Below, piece after piece: positions 17,338 through 26,854 of a DNA stretch of 64,000 bases. Origin of the DNA: Psychroserpens damuponensis. Lineage in GTDB: Bacteria > Bacteroidota > Bacteroidia > Flavobacteriales > Flavobacteriaceae. A program made the translations under genes and the position numbers. The first letter of the stretch is position 1, and every line of letters begins with the position of its first letter. The notes under the pieces are model-generated. The model was not told the DNA's origin, did no database searches, and worked only from the letters and a program-made list of their open reading frames with translations. The DNA lies in assembly GCF_000826655.1 (NCBI RefSeq), contig NZ_JXJO01000001.1, positions 62,001 through 126,000 of the forward strand. The letters are read 5' to 3'.

Positions 17338-19068
17338 ATGACACACATCGAACCACAACTATTAGAACGTGTAAACTCTTGGCTTTCGCCAACCTTTGAC
17401 CAAGACACACAAAACACTATCAAAGATCTAATCGCCAACGATACAAACACCCTCAAAGAAAGTTTTTACAAAGACGCAGAGTTTGGAACAGGTGGCATGC
17501 GTGGTATTATGGGAGTTGGCACCAACCGAATTAATAAATATACCTTAGGAAAAAATACCCAAGGCTTGAGTAATTATATGAAAACTCAATTTCCTTCGGA
17601 AACATTAAAAGTTGCCATTGCGTACGATTGTAGACACAATAGTAAATCATTAGCAAAAGTGGTTGCTGATGTGTTTTCTGCAAACGGAATACAAGTCTAT
17701 CTTTTTGAAGATTTACGCGCTACACCAGAGTTATCATTTGCTGTCAAACATTTAAATTGTCATTGTGGCATTGTGTTAACAGCATCTCACAATCCTCCAG
17801 AATATAATGGTTATAAAGTATATTGGCAAGATGGCGGACAATTAGTACCACCTCAAGATGCCGAATTAATTTCAGTAATAAATGGTTTAGAATATTCAGA
17901 AATAAACTTTAAAGCCAATAATAATCTTATTCAATATATAGGTGAAGATATTGATGATATATTTATTACTGAATCTGTAAAAAACGGAAGCTTTAATACT
18001 TCCGAAGAAGCTAGAAAACAATTAAACATTGTATTTACTTCGCTTCATGGCACATCAATTACAGCAGTACCAGAAACCTTAAAACGTGCAGGTTACACCA
18101 ACGTAAACATTGTTGAAGAGCAACGCGAACCTAATGGTGATTTTCCAACCGTTGTATCTCCAAACCCTGAAGAGCCAGAAGCCTTAAAAATGGCCATTGA
18201 GTTAGCAGATAAAGTTGATGGTGATATTGTTATTGGTACAGATCCAGATTGCGATAGACTAGGTGTTGTGGTAAGAGATTTAGACAACAAACTTGTTATA
18301 TTAAATGGTAACCAAGCCATGTTATTAATGACAGATTTTCTTTTAAAACAATGGAAAACTGACAATAAAATTAACGGAAATCAATTTATAGCAAGCACAA
18401 TCGTATCTACACCTATGTTGCCAGTTTTAGCAAAATCATATGATGTAGATTGCAAAATTGTATTAACAGGTTTTAAATGGATTGCTAAATTAATACATGA
18501 TTTCCCAAAACTAGATTTTATTGGTGGTGGAGAAGAAAGTTTCGGTTTTATGGTTGGTGACTTTGTAAGAGATAAAGACGCAGTAACCTCTACCCTTTTA
18601 GCATGTGAAATAGCAGCTCAAGCAAAATCAAAAGGCAGCAGTGTTTATGAAGAATTAATAAAATTATATGTAGAACATGGTATTTATAAAGAACGCCTGG
18701 TGTCATTAACTAAAAAAGGTATTGAAGGTGCTCAAGAAATCAAACAAATGATGATTGATGCTCGTGAAAACCCTTTAAAAGTGGTTAACAACTCTAAAGT
18801 AGTTTTAATTGAAGACTATCAACTATCTACATCTAAAAACCCTATAACAGGAGATACGACTGCTATAGATATTCCTAAATCTAATGTATTAATTTACCAT
18901 ACAGAAGATGGAAGCAAAATTGCTCTACGACCTAGTGGAACAGAACCAAAAATTAAATTTTACATAAGTGTTAACACAACACTTGACAATGTGTCTGCAT
19001 TTAAAGAAACGGAACAACAATTGGAAGCTAAGATTGATGCCATTTTAAAAGACATGAAACTTAGTTAA
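17338..19068 (+). CDS. Phosphoglucomutase/phosphomannomutase (alpha-D-phosphohexomutase)
   Basis: A 576-residue enzyme that interconverts hexose 1- and 6-phosphates. All four active-site loops are visible: the phosphoserine loop [16 protein letters not shown], the metal-binding loop [11 protein letters not shown], the sugar-binding loop GGGEESFGF and the phosphate-binding loop [12 protein letters not shown]. The length matches the PgcA/PGM2-like subgroup, which is larger than the 450-residue GlmM. Its stop overlaps the start of the next gene by one base, so the two are translationally coupled. Confidence 0.93.
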   Translation: MTHIEPQLLERVNSWLSPTFDQDTQNTIKDLIANDTNTLKESFYKDAEFGTGGMRGIMGVGTNRINKYTLGKNTQGLSNYMKTQFPSETLKVAIAYDCRHNSKSLAKVVADVFSANGIQVYLFEDLRATPELSFAVKHLNCHCGIVLTASHNPPEYNGYKVYWQDGGQLVPPQDAELISVINGLEYSEINFKANNNLIQYIGEDIDDIFITESVKNGSFNTSEEARKQLNIVFTSLHGTSITAVPETLKRAGYTNVNIVEEQREPNGDFPTVVSPNPEEPEALKMAIELADKVDGDIVIGTDPDCDRLGVVVRDLDNKLVILNGNQAMLLMTDFLLKQWKTDNKINGNQFIASTIVSTPMLPVLAKSYDVDCKIVLTGFKWIAKLIHDFPKLDFIGGGEESFGFMVGDFVRDKDAVTSTLLACEIAAQAKSKGSSVYEELIKLYVEHGIYKERLVSLTKKGIEGAQEIKQMMIDARENPLKVVNNSKVVLIEDYQLSTSKNPITGDTTAIDIPKSNVLIYHTEDGSKIALRPSGTEPKIKFYISVNTTLDNVSAFKETEQQLEAKIDAILKDMKLS

Positions 19069-20906
19069 TGAATTACTTTAAGCAAATACTTGGTTTTGCG
19101 AGACCTTATAAAAAATTCGCCATATTAAATATTATCTGCAATATATTTTATGCATTATTTAGCGCCTTATCTTTTATTGCGTTAATACCAATGTTAGATG
19201 TTTTATTTCCAACATCTCAACCAAATGTAAAGCAAGAAGCAATTACAAAACCTGTATGGACAGGTATTGGAAACACAATGGATTTTTTTAAAGACACCAT
19301 GAGTTATCAAGTTAATGAGTATGCTTTAAATGATCCTTCAAAAGCTTTAATTCTAGTAATTGGCTTGGTTATTATTCTATTCTTTTTAAAAAACATCTCT
19401 AATTATTTAGCAATGTTTTTCATTACATTTTTAAGAAATGGTGTATTAAAAGATTTAAGAAATGCCATATTTGACAAAATTACTAAGCTTCCTATCGCTT
19501 TCTTTTCAGAAAAAAGAAAAGGAGATACTATTGCAAGAATATCTAATGATGTACAAGAAATTCAAGGCTCATTTTTATCAATATTAGAACTCATCGTTAG
19601 AGAACCTCTTACCATTATTTTTACCATCATAATGATGTTATTAATTAGTCCTCAACTTACCTTATTTGTATTTATTTTTATTCCATTATCTGGATTTATA
19701 ATTTCTAGAATTGGAAAATCATTAAAAAAGAAATCAGATCGCGTACAAAGAGAACAAGGTAATTTCTTATCTATTGTTGAAGAAACTTTAGGCGGATTAA
19801 AAGTAATTAAAGGCTTTAATGGAGAAAGTTCGTTTTATAATAAATTTAAAGCATCTACATACCGCTTTTTCAATTTCTCAAATAAATTATTGAATCGCCA
19901 AAATTTTGCCTCTCCTACAAGTGAGTTTTTAGGTATCACAGTAATTTCTATTTTACTTTGGTATGGTGGACGAATGGTGCTTATTGAAGGGACGTTAGAT
20001 GCCAGTTCTTTTATTGCTTACATGGGACTTGCGTATAACATTTTAACACCAGCCAAATCAATAAGTAAAGCCAGTTACAGTGTTAAAAAAGGTAATGCTG
20101 CTGCAGAACGTGTTTTAGAAATTCTCAATACACCTTCTACTCTAGAAGACAAACCAAATGCGGTTGTAAAACCTAATTTTACTTCGGAAATTGGCATCAA
20201 TAACATTTCGTTTAAATATGAAGATGATTTAGTCTTAAAAAACTTTTCTATAAAAGTCCCTAAAGGAAAAAGTGTGGCGCTCGTTGGTCAATCGGGAAGT
20301 GGGAAATCAACCATCGCTAATCTCGTAACTCGTTTTTATGATGTTACCGACGGTTCAATTTCTATTGATGGTCAAGACATAAGAGACATCACTAAACATT
20401 CATTAAGAAATTTAATGGGATTAGTAACTCAAGATTCTATATTGTTCAATGATTCTATCAAAAACAATATGCTTTTAGGAAAAGAAAATGCAACAGATGA
20501 AGAAATCATTGAAGCTCTAAAAGTAGCTAACGCTTGGGAGTTTGTTAAAGACCTCTCTAATGGTATTGAAACCAATATTGGAGATTCTGGCGGTAAATTA
20601 TCTGGCGGACAACAACAACGCCTTAGTATTGCAAGAGCCGTTTTAAAAAATCCTCCAATTATGATTCTCGATGAAGCAACCTCAGCACTTGATACCGAAA
20701 GTGAACGTCTCGTGCAAGATGCATTAGAAAAAATGATGGTAAATAGAACCTCTATCATCATTGCGCATCGTTTATCAACCATTCAAAATGCAGATGAAAT
20801 TATCGTCATGAATAAAGGAGAAATTGCTGAGCAAGGAACGCACAGCGAACTCATCGCTAAAAAAGGGGTTTATAAAAAACTAGTAGATATGCAGAGTTTT
20901 GAATAA
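19068..20906 (+). CDS. ABC exporter, MsbA-like (fused membrane and ATPase domains)
   Basis: A 612-residue half-transporter with an N-terminal six-helix membrane domain (about residues 1-330) and a C-terminal ATPase. Walker A is GQSGSGKST, the signature is LSGGQQQRLSIARA, Walker B is IMILDEATSALD and the switch His is in IIAHRLST. The family includes MsbA and lipid or drug exporters that work as homodimers; the substrate here is not known. It is coupled to the upstream mutase gene and ends at a strong terminator. Confidence 0.93.
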   Translation: MNYFKQILGFARPYKKFAILNIICNIFYALFSALSFIALIPMLDVLFPTSQPNVKQEAITKPVWTGIGNTMDFFKDTMSYQVNEYALNDPSKALILVIGLVIILFFLKNISNYLAMFFITFLRNGVLKDLRNAIFDKITKLPIAFFSEKRKGDTIARISNDVQEIQGSFLSILELIVREPLTIIFTIIMMLLISPQLTLFVFIFIPLSGFIISRIGKSLKKKSDRVQREQGNFLSIVEETLGGLKVIKGFNGESSFYNKFKASTYRFFNFSNKLLNRQNFASPTSEFLGITVISILLWYGGRMVLIEGTLDASSFIAYMGLAYNILTPAKSISKASYSVKKGNAAAERVLEILNTPSTLEDKPNAVVKPNFTSEIGINNISFKYEDDLVLKNFSIKVPKGKSVALVGQSGSGKSTIANLVTRFYDVTDGSISIDGQDIRDITKHSLRNLMGLVTQDSILFNDSIKNNMLLGKENATDEEIIEALKVANAWEFVKDLSNGIETNIGDSGGKLSGGQQQRLSIARAVLKNPPIMILDEATSALDTESERLVQDALEKMMVNRTSIIIAHRLSTIQNADEIIVMNKGEIAEQGTHSELIAKKGVYKKLVDMQSFE

Positions 20907-20946
20907 ATAGATATTTCCGAAGTAAAATAAAACCATATTTAAATAT

Positions 20947-20980
20947 AAAAAAGGATGCTAATGAGGTAGCATCCTTTTTT
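20947..20980 (+). terminator. Terminator after ABC exporter
   Basis: A 13-base stem (20947-20959 with 20968-20980) around an eight-base loop, ending in a T-run. Confidence 0.88.
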
Positions 20981-21170
20981 GTTTAATTACCATATTTGGG
21001 GAAAAAGGTAATAGAAAGTAGGTTAAACTTAAACAAATTTAATCCAAATTATCATACAAAACAAAAAAAATATGCATTTCATCGTTATTTTTTACACTTT
21101 ATCGATATTTATGAATTTAATCTACTGATTTACAACTATTTATAAAAAATATTTTGTTCCATTAAACTTT

Positions 21171-21749
21171 ATGTACATTAATGCGTCTAAAATAAAAACG
21201 TTTTTATTGGATAACGAGCAACAGTTTATACAACAACTTACGCAACCTGCTACAAAAGACACAGCCTATAAAGAACTCTTAACACTTTATAAAGAGCGCT
21301 TATATTGGCATATACGTCATATTGTAAAATCCCATGACGACGCAGATGATGTATTACAAAATACGTTTATAAAGGTTTATAAAAACCTAGATAATTTTAA
21401 AGGTGATAGCAAATTATTTTCATGGATGTACCGTATTGCAACTAACGAATCTATAACACATCTTAATAAAAATGCTAAACGTTTAAAATTTTCTTCGGAA
21501 GAATTACAACAAAATGCCATTAATAATTTAACAGCAGATGTCTATTTTGAAGGTGATGAGATACAACTCAAATTACAAAAAGCAATTGCTACATTGCCAG
21601 AAAAACAGCAACTCGTTTTTAACATGAGATATTTTCAGGATATTAAATATAAAGACATGTCTGATATTTTAGAAACAAGTGAAGGCGCTTTAAAGGCATC
21701 GTATCATATTGCAGCCAAAAAAATTGAAGCCTATTTAACTCAAGATTAA
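21171..21749 (+). CDS. ECF-type RNA polymerase sigma factor
   Basis: A 192-residue sigma-70 family factor of the extracytoplasmic-function group. Region 2 shows HDDADDVLQNTFIKVYKNLDNF and FSWMYRIATNE; region 4 shows LPEKQQLVFNMRYFQDIKYKDMSDILETSEGALKAS with a helix-turn-helix. It carries about 25 residues before region 2. It is followed by a putative anti-sigma membrane protein and a Spy-like periplasmic protein, the usual three-gene set in Flavobacteriia, so it probably responds to an envelope signal. No promoter motif for self-activation could be fixed. Confidence 0.93.
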   Translation: MYINASKIKTFLLDNEQQFIQQLTQPATKDTAYKELLTLYKERLYWHIRHIVKSHDDADDVLQNTFIKVYKNLDNFKGDSKLFSWMYRIATNESITHLNKNAKRLKFSSEELQQNAINNLTADVYFEGDEIQLKLQKAIATLPEKQQLVFNMRYFQDIKYKDMSDILETSEGALKASYHIAAKKIEAYLTQD

Positions 21750-21764
21750 ACTAATGATAAACTT

Positions 21765-22280
21765 TTGAGTCTTATACATATGAAACAAAAAAAATTAGAC
21801 GATATCAACACTTCAGGATTTAAAGTGCCTAAAGATTACTTTTCACAAGTTGAAGAGCAAATACTTAGTGACACACCTTTAAAAAACAAGGTTGAGCACT
21901 CTGGTTTTGATATTCCAGATTCTTATTTTGACACTTTAGAAGAACGCATCTTTGAATCATTAGATACAACACAAGACACAAAAGTTATTCCTCTTATTAA
22001 TTGGAAAAAAGTAATCTATGGTTCTGCTATAGCTGCTTCATTAGTATTAATGTTTAATGTTTTTTATAATGCTTCGGAAGAATTAACGTTTGACTCGCTT
22101 GACCTTGCTTCTATTGAAGATTATATAGCCGATGAAAATTTTACCAGTTATGAATTATCTCAGCTTTTAACTTATGAAGAGCTTAGTAATGACAATTTTT
22201 TAGAATCAGAAATCACCCAAGATCAATTAAAAGACTATTTATTAAATAGTTCTAATATTGAAGATCTTATTATAGAATAA
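21765..22280 (+). CDS. Putative anti-sigma factor, single-pass membrane protein
   Basis: A 171-residue protein placed 15 bases after the sigma factor. A better start may be the ATG at 21780 (MKQKKLDD). The N-terminal 80 residues contain two copies of a motif: SGFKVPKDYFSQVEEQI and SGFDIPDSYFDTLEERI. One membrane helix follows (about residues 86-104), then an acidic tail ending ...SNIEDLIIE. Cytoplasmic repeats plus one helix plus a periplasmic tail is a plausible anti-sigma layout, but no known anti-sigma domain is recognisable. The role is inferred from position. Confidence 0.7.
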   Translation: MSLIHMKQKKLDDINTSGFKVPKDYFSQVEEQILSDTPLKNKVEHSGFDIPDSYFDTLEERIFESLDTTQDTKVIPLINWKKVIYGSAIAASLVLMFNVFYNASEELTFDSLDLASIEDYIADENFTSYELSQLLTYEELSNDNFLESEITQDQLKDYLLNSSNIEDLIIE

Positions 22281-22284
22281 CCAT

Positions 22285-22734
22285 ATGAAAAAAACAATTT
22301 TAACACTCATAGTTTGCATTATTACGCTCACAGCATTTTCACAAAACAAAGGTAAACGAGAGCGCTTTAAAGCTTTAAAAATAGCCTACATCACAGAGCG
22401 ATTAGAACTCAATGAAACCGAAGCACAAAAATTTTGGCCTATTTACAATGCCTATGAAAAAGAAAAAGATATGCTACGTCACACAGAAAAAGAAAAACGA
22501 CGTAATATAAAATTAGAATCACTTACTGAAACCGAAGCTAAAACTGCTCTTAAAGATTTTATAGCTTTTGAAAAAGAACAGCACAATCTCAAAGCAGATC
22601 TATTTGAAAGCTTGTTAACAGCAATACCTGCAAAAAAAATTATTCTACTTAAAATTGCTGAAGAACAATTTAAAAGACAAATGCTAGAAGAGTTTCAAAA
22701 AAGAAAAGAAAAGCATAAAAAAAATACACCTTAA
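22285..22734 (+). CDS. Spy/CpxP-like periplasmic sensor of the ECF system
   Basis: A 149-residue protein with a signal peptide (ILTLIVCIITLTAFSQ) and an all-helical, highly charged mature part (KALKIAYITERLELNETEAQKFWPIYNAYE). It resembles Spy/CpxP-type proteins annotated in Flavobacteriia as sensors of ECF-type sigma factors. LNETEAQKFWPIYN corresponds to the family's LTxxQxxK-like hairpin. The C-terminus is lysine-rich. It probably acts in the periplasm on unfolded protein or other stress and is third in the operon, four bases after the anti-sigma candidate. Confidence 0.82.
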   Translation: MKKTILTLIVCIITLTAFSQNKGKRERFKALKIAYITERLELNETEAQKFWPIYNAYEKEKDMLRHTEKEKRRNIKLESLTETEAKTALKDFIAFEKEQHNLKADLFESLLTAIPAKKIILLKIAEEQFKRQMLEEFQKRKEKHKKNTP

Positions 22735-22737
22735 AAC

Positions 22738-22761
22738 AAAAGAAGCCCTAAGGCTTCTTTT
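22738..22761. terminator. Bidirectional terminator between convergent genes
   Basis: AAAAGAAGCC (22738-22747) pairs with GGCTTCTTTT (22752-22761) around CTAA. It directly abuts the stop of the minus-strand Ycf48-like gene at 22762. Confidence 0.85.
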
Positions 22762-23874
22762 TTATTTCCTAAATGTGAGTTTAGCAATTCTTTTATCTCC
22801 TGCAGCATAGGCAACACTATCATTTAAAAATCTTATAGTATAAAAACTTTCGTCACTTAAATGTGTCCATGAATCTCCAGCATCATCAGAGTAATCAATT
22901 CCTTTAAAACCTAATGCAACTAACTTTTGAGCCTTAGATTCTGGCACATACTGTACACAACTTCTATAACCCGGACTTTCATTTTGAGCCACTAATTGCC
23001 ATGTCTTACCACCATCTCTAGTTCTCATCTTATTGGCAGTATTTTCTTCTGGTTTTGTATAATCACCACCAATAGCGAAACCGTTTTTAATATCGTAAAA
23101 AGCTATAGAATAAATACCTTCTGTGTCTTTATCTTTAACAATTGGTGTATTGTAAATTGACCATGTTAGACCTTTATCATCAGAAAAATATAGTCTTCCA
23201 GCTGTTGTTGCTACCCAAGTATGATCACCCACAATAGCAATATTAGTATCACTAGCTGCAAAAGCGCCTTCTCCTTCTATACCTTTTGGTAATTGATCAC
23301 AAGTTAATTTTGCCCATGTATTACCACCATCTCTTGTAATGATTACAGACAAGCAACCGTCTATGCTATCACCAATAGCAATACCTTCTTCGTCATTCCA
23401 AAACTCCATAGCATCATAAAACACGTTTGGATGATGTTCTTCATATAAAAACGGTCTAATCTCATCATCTATGGCAGAAAACATAATTGCAGGATTCCCA
23501 ATGGTTAATGCAAAAAATGTATTTTTCGTTTTAGCGACAGATCTAAAATTGGCTACCGAATCTTTACCAAAATTTAGTCCATAAAATATATCACACCTCA
23601 ACTCCTCCTCTTGATTATAATCTAAATTTAAACCCTTTGATTCATAAATAAACCCTACATCACCTTTTGAGGTCGCAAAAATCCCTGTGCCTGCCTTATC
23701 AACTTCTAAAGCTCTAACATTTAAAGTAGAATCCTGCATTAAAATTTCGATTTCAAGCTTAGGAATCTTACTTGCAACAGCTTCGTATTTAAATGTATTA
23801 GCTCTAAATAAACCGCAACTTCCCAGTCCTATTATCAATATAGGTCCCAATACAATAACCAATAGTCTTTTCAT
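22762..23874 (-). CDS. Ycf48/BNR-type beta-propeller lipoprotein
   Basis: A 370-residue protein exported as a lipoprotein: the signal ends LIIGLGSCGLF, a lipobox with Cys at about residue 20. The mature part is a beta-propeller with BNR/Asp-box-like repeats (TRDGGNTWAKL, SDDKGLTWSIY, TRDGGKTWQLV, SDDAGDSWTHL), as in the Ycf48-like photosystem assembly group and sialidase-like propellers. In Bacteroidota such proteins are often labelled oxidoreductases without evidence. Substrate and role are unknown. Confidence 0.83.
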   Translation of the reverse strand: MKRLLVIVLGPILIIGLGSCGLFRANTFKYEAVASKIPKLEIEILMQDSTLNVRALEVDKAGTGIFATSKGDVGFIYESKGLNLDYNQEEELRCDIFYGLNFGKDSVANFRSVAKTKNTFFALTIGNPAIMFSAIDDEIRPFLYEEHHPNVFYDAMEFWNDEEGIAIGDSIDGCLSVIITRDGGNTWAKLTCDQLPKGIEGEGAFAASDTNIAIVGDHTWVATTAGRLYFSDDKGLTWSIYNTPIVKDKDTEGIYSIAFYDIKNGFAIGGDYTKPEENTANKMRTRDGGKTWQLVAQNESPGYRSCVQYVPESKAQKLVALGFKGIDYSDDAGDSWTHLSDESFYTIRFLNDSVAYAAGDKRIAKLTFRK

Positions 23875-23964
23875 AACATGAAATTTGAAGTGTGTGTCTA
23901 AAAATAGAAAAGCTCCATGACATAATCATTAAGCTTTTCAAAAAAAACAAAAATACACTATCAA

Positions 23965-24290
23965 TCAAACTTCATTTTTAAGCGCCTTAACATCTATAAT
24001 TAATTGTGCCATAGATGCTCTATTAAGCCTATTATACATACCTAATGTCTCTATTTTTACGTATGTGAAAAAAGTTTTCTGTGTGCAGAAAATTATCAAT
24101 TCTTTCAGGTTCTCCAATATCATTTTCAATAAAATATTAAGCGCTACCAAGTACATAAATAGCATTCTTATCTCCAACGACCAAATGCCATTTGTTATCA
24201 ATAACCCCATTTTTTTTAAGCATAATACTTCTTTTCAGAAGATAACATTTTTTAGAGTCTTCTATATATACCAACTTTTAATGTACCTTT
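23965..24290 (-). pseudogene. Decayed gene fragment, two frames
   Basis: On the minus strand two frames carry protein-like sequence in turn. One reads LVYIEDSKKCYLLKRS, then after an ATG at 24223 NGVIDNKWHLVVGDKNAIY, then VLGSA and a stop, and beyond the stop ENDIGEPERIDNFLHTEN. The other carries YNRLNRASMAQLIIDVKAL to the stop at 23965. Such a switch between protein-like frames suggests a remnant with one or more frameshifts and a nonsense mutation. I cannot name the parent family. An alternative is that the region is simply AT-rich DNA with chance ORFs. Confidence 0.4.
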
Positions 24291-24291
24291 G
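24284..24291 (+). promoter_or_regulatory. -7 box TACCTTTG for rsmB-like gene
   Basis: Perfect TAnnTTTG, 19 bases before the ATG at 24310, giving a very short leader. Confidence 0.55.
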
Positions 24292-24309
24292 CATGCTTAA
24301 TTTTTTATA

Positions 24310-25521
24310 ATGCGTCTACACAGAAATTTATGTTTTGCAGTCATCGATGGATTAACACTAATCCTTAACGAAGGCAAATATGCCGATAAAGTCATTCAAC
24401 AACTTCTAAAACGTGACAAGCGTTGGGGAAGTAGAGATCGTGGCTTTGTTGCAGAAACCACTTACGATATTGTTAGATGGAAACGTTTGTACACTGAAAT
24501 TGCAGAAGTTAAAGCCCCTTATGATCGTGAGAATATTTGGCGCATATTTGCAGTTTGGGCTACTTTAAGAGGTATTAAATTACCCGATTGGAGCTATTTT
24601 GAAAATACACCAACGCGTAAAATAAAAGGACGTTTTGACGAATTATCTAATACCCGAAAATTTAAAGAATCTATTCCTGATTGGCTAGATGAATTAGGTG
24701 TCAAAGAATTAGGTGAATCTATTTGGACCAAAGAAATTGCTGCTCTAAACGAACAAGCAGATGTTGTTTTAAGAGTTAACACACTTAATACTACAAAAGA
24801 AAAATTACAAGCATTACTATTTGATGATGGCATAGAAACCGAAAGCATCAAAGGATATGCAAACGCACTTAAACTTAAGGAAAGAGCAAACGTATTTCAA
24901 ACTGAAGCATTCAAAAAAGGCTATTTTGAAGTGCAAGATGCCTCATCGCAATTAGTTGCAGAATTTTTAGATGTAAAACCTGGAATGCGAGTTGTTGATA
25001 CTTGTGCAGGAGCTGGAGGAAAAACACTTCACCTAGCTACTTTAATGGAAAACAAGGGACAAATCATTGCTTTAGATATTTATGCTAACAAATTACATGA
25101 ACTTAAACGCAGAGCTAAGCGTAATGGTGCTTGGAATATAGAAACACGACCTATAGAATCTACCAAGGTTATTAAAAAACTATACGACAAAGCAGACCGC
25201 GTTTTAATTGATGCACCATGTTCTGGATTAGGTGTGTTACGACGTAATCCTGATGCAAAATGGAAATTACAACCAGAATTCATTGATAACATCAAAATCA
25301 CACAACAAGAGATTTTACAACAATACTCTAGAATGGTAAAAACAGGTGGACAACTAGTATATGCAACGTGTTCTATTTTACCTTCTGAAAACAAAGCGCA
25401 GGTTGACCTATTTTTAACATCTGAGTTAGGAAAAGACTTTACTTTTGTTAAAGACAAAAGTATTTTGTCTCATAAAACTGGTTTTGATGGTTTTTATATG
25501 GCATTACTAGAAAAGAAATAA
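24310..25521 (+). CDS. rRNA (cytosine-5) methyltransferase, RsmB/Sun family
   Basis: A 403-residue SAM-dependent m5C methyltransferase acting on rRNA. The N-terminal part is a short NusB-like helical region. The SAM motif is DTCAGAGGKTLHLA; motif IV is DAPCSGLGVLRRNPDAKW and motif VI is YATCSILPSEN, which together give the two cysteines of the NOL1/NOP2/Sun mechanism. KGYFEVQDASSQL is another family signature. Position and length fit RsmB-like enzymes, but the exact target base is not proven. Confidence 0.9.
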   Translation: MRLHRNLCFAVIDGLTLILNEGKYADKVIQQLLKRDKRWGSRDRGFVAETTYDIVRWKRLYTEIAEVKAPYDRENIWRIFAVWATLRGIKLPDWSYFENTPTRKIKGRFDELSNTRKFKESIPDWLDELGVKELGESIWTKEIAALNEQADVVLRVNTLNTTKEKLQALLFDDGIETESIKGYANALKLKERANVFQTEAFKKGYFEVQDASSQLVAEFLDVKPGMRVVDTCAGAGGKTLHLATLMENKGQIIALDIYANKLHELKRRAKRNGAWNIETRPIESTKVIKKLYDKADRVLIDAPCSGLGVLRRNPDAKWKLQPEFIDNIKITQQEILQQYSRMVKTGGQLVYATCSILPSENKAQVDLFLTSELGKDFTFVKDKSILSHKTGFDGFYMALLEKK

Positions 25522-25532
25522 AAACGAAACGC

Positions 25533-26675
25533 ATGAAACACATTGACTTAATACTCACATTATTAATTTCTACTGTTGCTTTCTCTCAAATACCAACTGG
25601 ATATTATGATTCGGCTACAGGAACTGGGTTTGTGCTAAAAACTCAGCTAAAAAACATTATTGATAATAATAACGATGGTCTGGCTACAGAGTACATCGCT
25701 CAAGATTTAGGATATTCTGCACTTTATGACACCTATGAATTCTCTGATATAGATGTATATTTTGAAAATAATGGCACCCTATTAGACATGTATTCTGAAG
25801 GTGTTTTTCAAAATCCAGACAACACTAGTACAAATTTACCAGATGCTTATGAGTATACTTACGGTTCTAACCAACAAGATGATGGTACATTAGGAACAGC
25901 AGAAGGTCAACGTTTTAATAGAGAACATGTTATACCACAATCGTCATTTAATAGCGCCTCTCCAATGCGTAATGATGCACATTTTGTGATTCCTTCAGAT
26001 AAATACGTTAATGCACAAAGAGCCAATTTACCATACGGGTTTGTAGATACGACTACACAATTCGATGAATATTCTAACGGAACAAAACGAGGAGAAAACA
26101 CAACTACAGGAGTTGGATCTAGCTATAATGGTGATGTTTTTGAACCTATTGACGAATTTAAAGGGGATATCGCAAGAATGTATTTTTTCTTTGCAACACG
26201 TTATGAAGATCAAATTGATGGTTTCAATTACGTTATGTTTGATGGCACACAAAACCAAGCAATTGACCAACCATTTTTAGATGTCTTATACAATTGGCAC
26301 ATCAACGATCCAGTTTCTCAAAGAGAAATTGATAGAAATAATGCCATTTTTAATAGACAAGATAACAGAAACCCTTTTATTGATAACCCACAATTTGTTT
26401 TTGAAATTTGGCAAACAGCATTATCTGTAGATGAGTTTCAAACCCAAGACATTGTAAAAATGTATCCAAATCCTGCAAATGGAAACATCGTATACATAGA
26501 TTCCAATATAAACCTCGTTGCCGAAGTATATGACGTTCTTGGTAAAAAAGTAAACGTTCAAACTATAAATACTAATCAAAAACAATTACAAATATCTACT
26601 TTATCTAGAGGTGTTTATTTAGTAAAATTGACTTCGGAAAATGGAAGTATTACAAAAAAATTAATAAAACAGTAA
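25533..26675 (+). CDS. Secreted endonuclease I family nuclease with T9SS signal (copy 1)
   Basis: A 380-residue extracellular nuclease. A signal peptide (LILTLLISTVAFSQ) precedes an endonuclease I domain with FNREHVIPQSSFN, the His-containing metal-binding motif, then NDAHFVIPSDKYVNAQRANLPYG and later EFKGDIARMYFFFATRYE. The C-terminal 75 residues (KMYPNPANGNIVY to NGSITKKLIKQ) are a type IX sorting domain. It starts 11 bases after the rRNA methyltransferase gene and is followed by a second, related nuclease. It probably degrades DNA or RNA outside the cell for nutrients. Confidence 0.9.
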   Translation: MKHIDLILTLLISTVAFSQIPTGYYDSATGTGFVLKTQLKNIIDNNNDGLATEYIAQDLGYSALYDTYEFSDIDVYFENNGTLLDMYSEGVFQNPDNTSTNLPDAYEYTYGSNQQDDGTLGTAEGQRFNREHVIPQSSFNSASPMRNDAHFVIPSDKYVNAQRANLPYGFVDTTTQFDEYSNGTKRGENTTTGVGSSYNGDVFEPIDEFKGDIARMYFFFATRYEDQIDGFNYVMFDGTQNQAIDQPFLDVLYNWHINDPVSQREIDRNNAIFNRQDNRNPFIDNPQFVFEIWQTALSVDEFQTQDIVKMYPNPANGNIVYIDSNINLVAEVYDVLGKKVNVQTINTNQKQLQISTLSRGVYLVKLTSENGSITKKLIKQ

Positions 26676-26746
26676 TCATATCAACATTTTACAAAAAGAG
26701 CGATCCTATTCACTATAATATCAAAGTGTAGTTCCGCTTTTTTTTA

Positions 26747-26768
26747 GTTAATAAAGCGTGAATAACTA
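26747..26768 (+). repeat. 22-base direct repeat, copy 1
   Basis: An exact 22-base sequence (starting GTTAATAAAGCG and ending AATAACTA) follows the T-run after endonuclease copy 1 and recurs at 28019-28040 after copy 2. It supports tandem duplication of gene plus 3' flank. Confidence 0.85.
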
Positions 26769-26814
26769 AACATGATCCTGCTGAATATCCTCAAGAATAT
26801 TTTGCAAAATATTG

Positions 26815-26822
26815 TAAGTTTG
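26815..26822 (+). promoter_or_regulatory. -7 box TAAGTTTG for endonuclease copy 2
   Basis: Perfect TAnnTTTG, 33 bases before the ATG at 26855. Confidence 0.45.
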
Positions 26823-26854
26823 CACTCGCACCTAAAACTAAAAATCCCAATTAC

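Larger units (their letters stand above)
23875..24309. other. 435-base intergenic region with gene remnant
   Basis: Holds a decayed coding sequence on the minus strand (listed separately) and, at its right end, a perfect -7 box TACCTTTG (24284-24291) for the RsmB-like gene. No intact gene is seen. Confidence 0.6.

Noticed and set aside
21001-21170. Non-coding RNA before the ECF sigma gene
   Set aside because: The stretch is AT-rich without stable hairpins or a recognisable RNA; no support.
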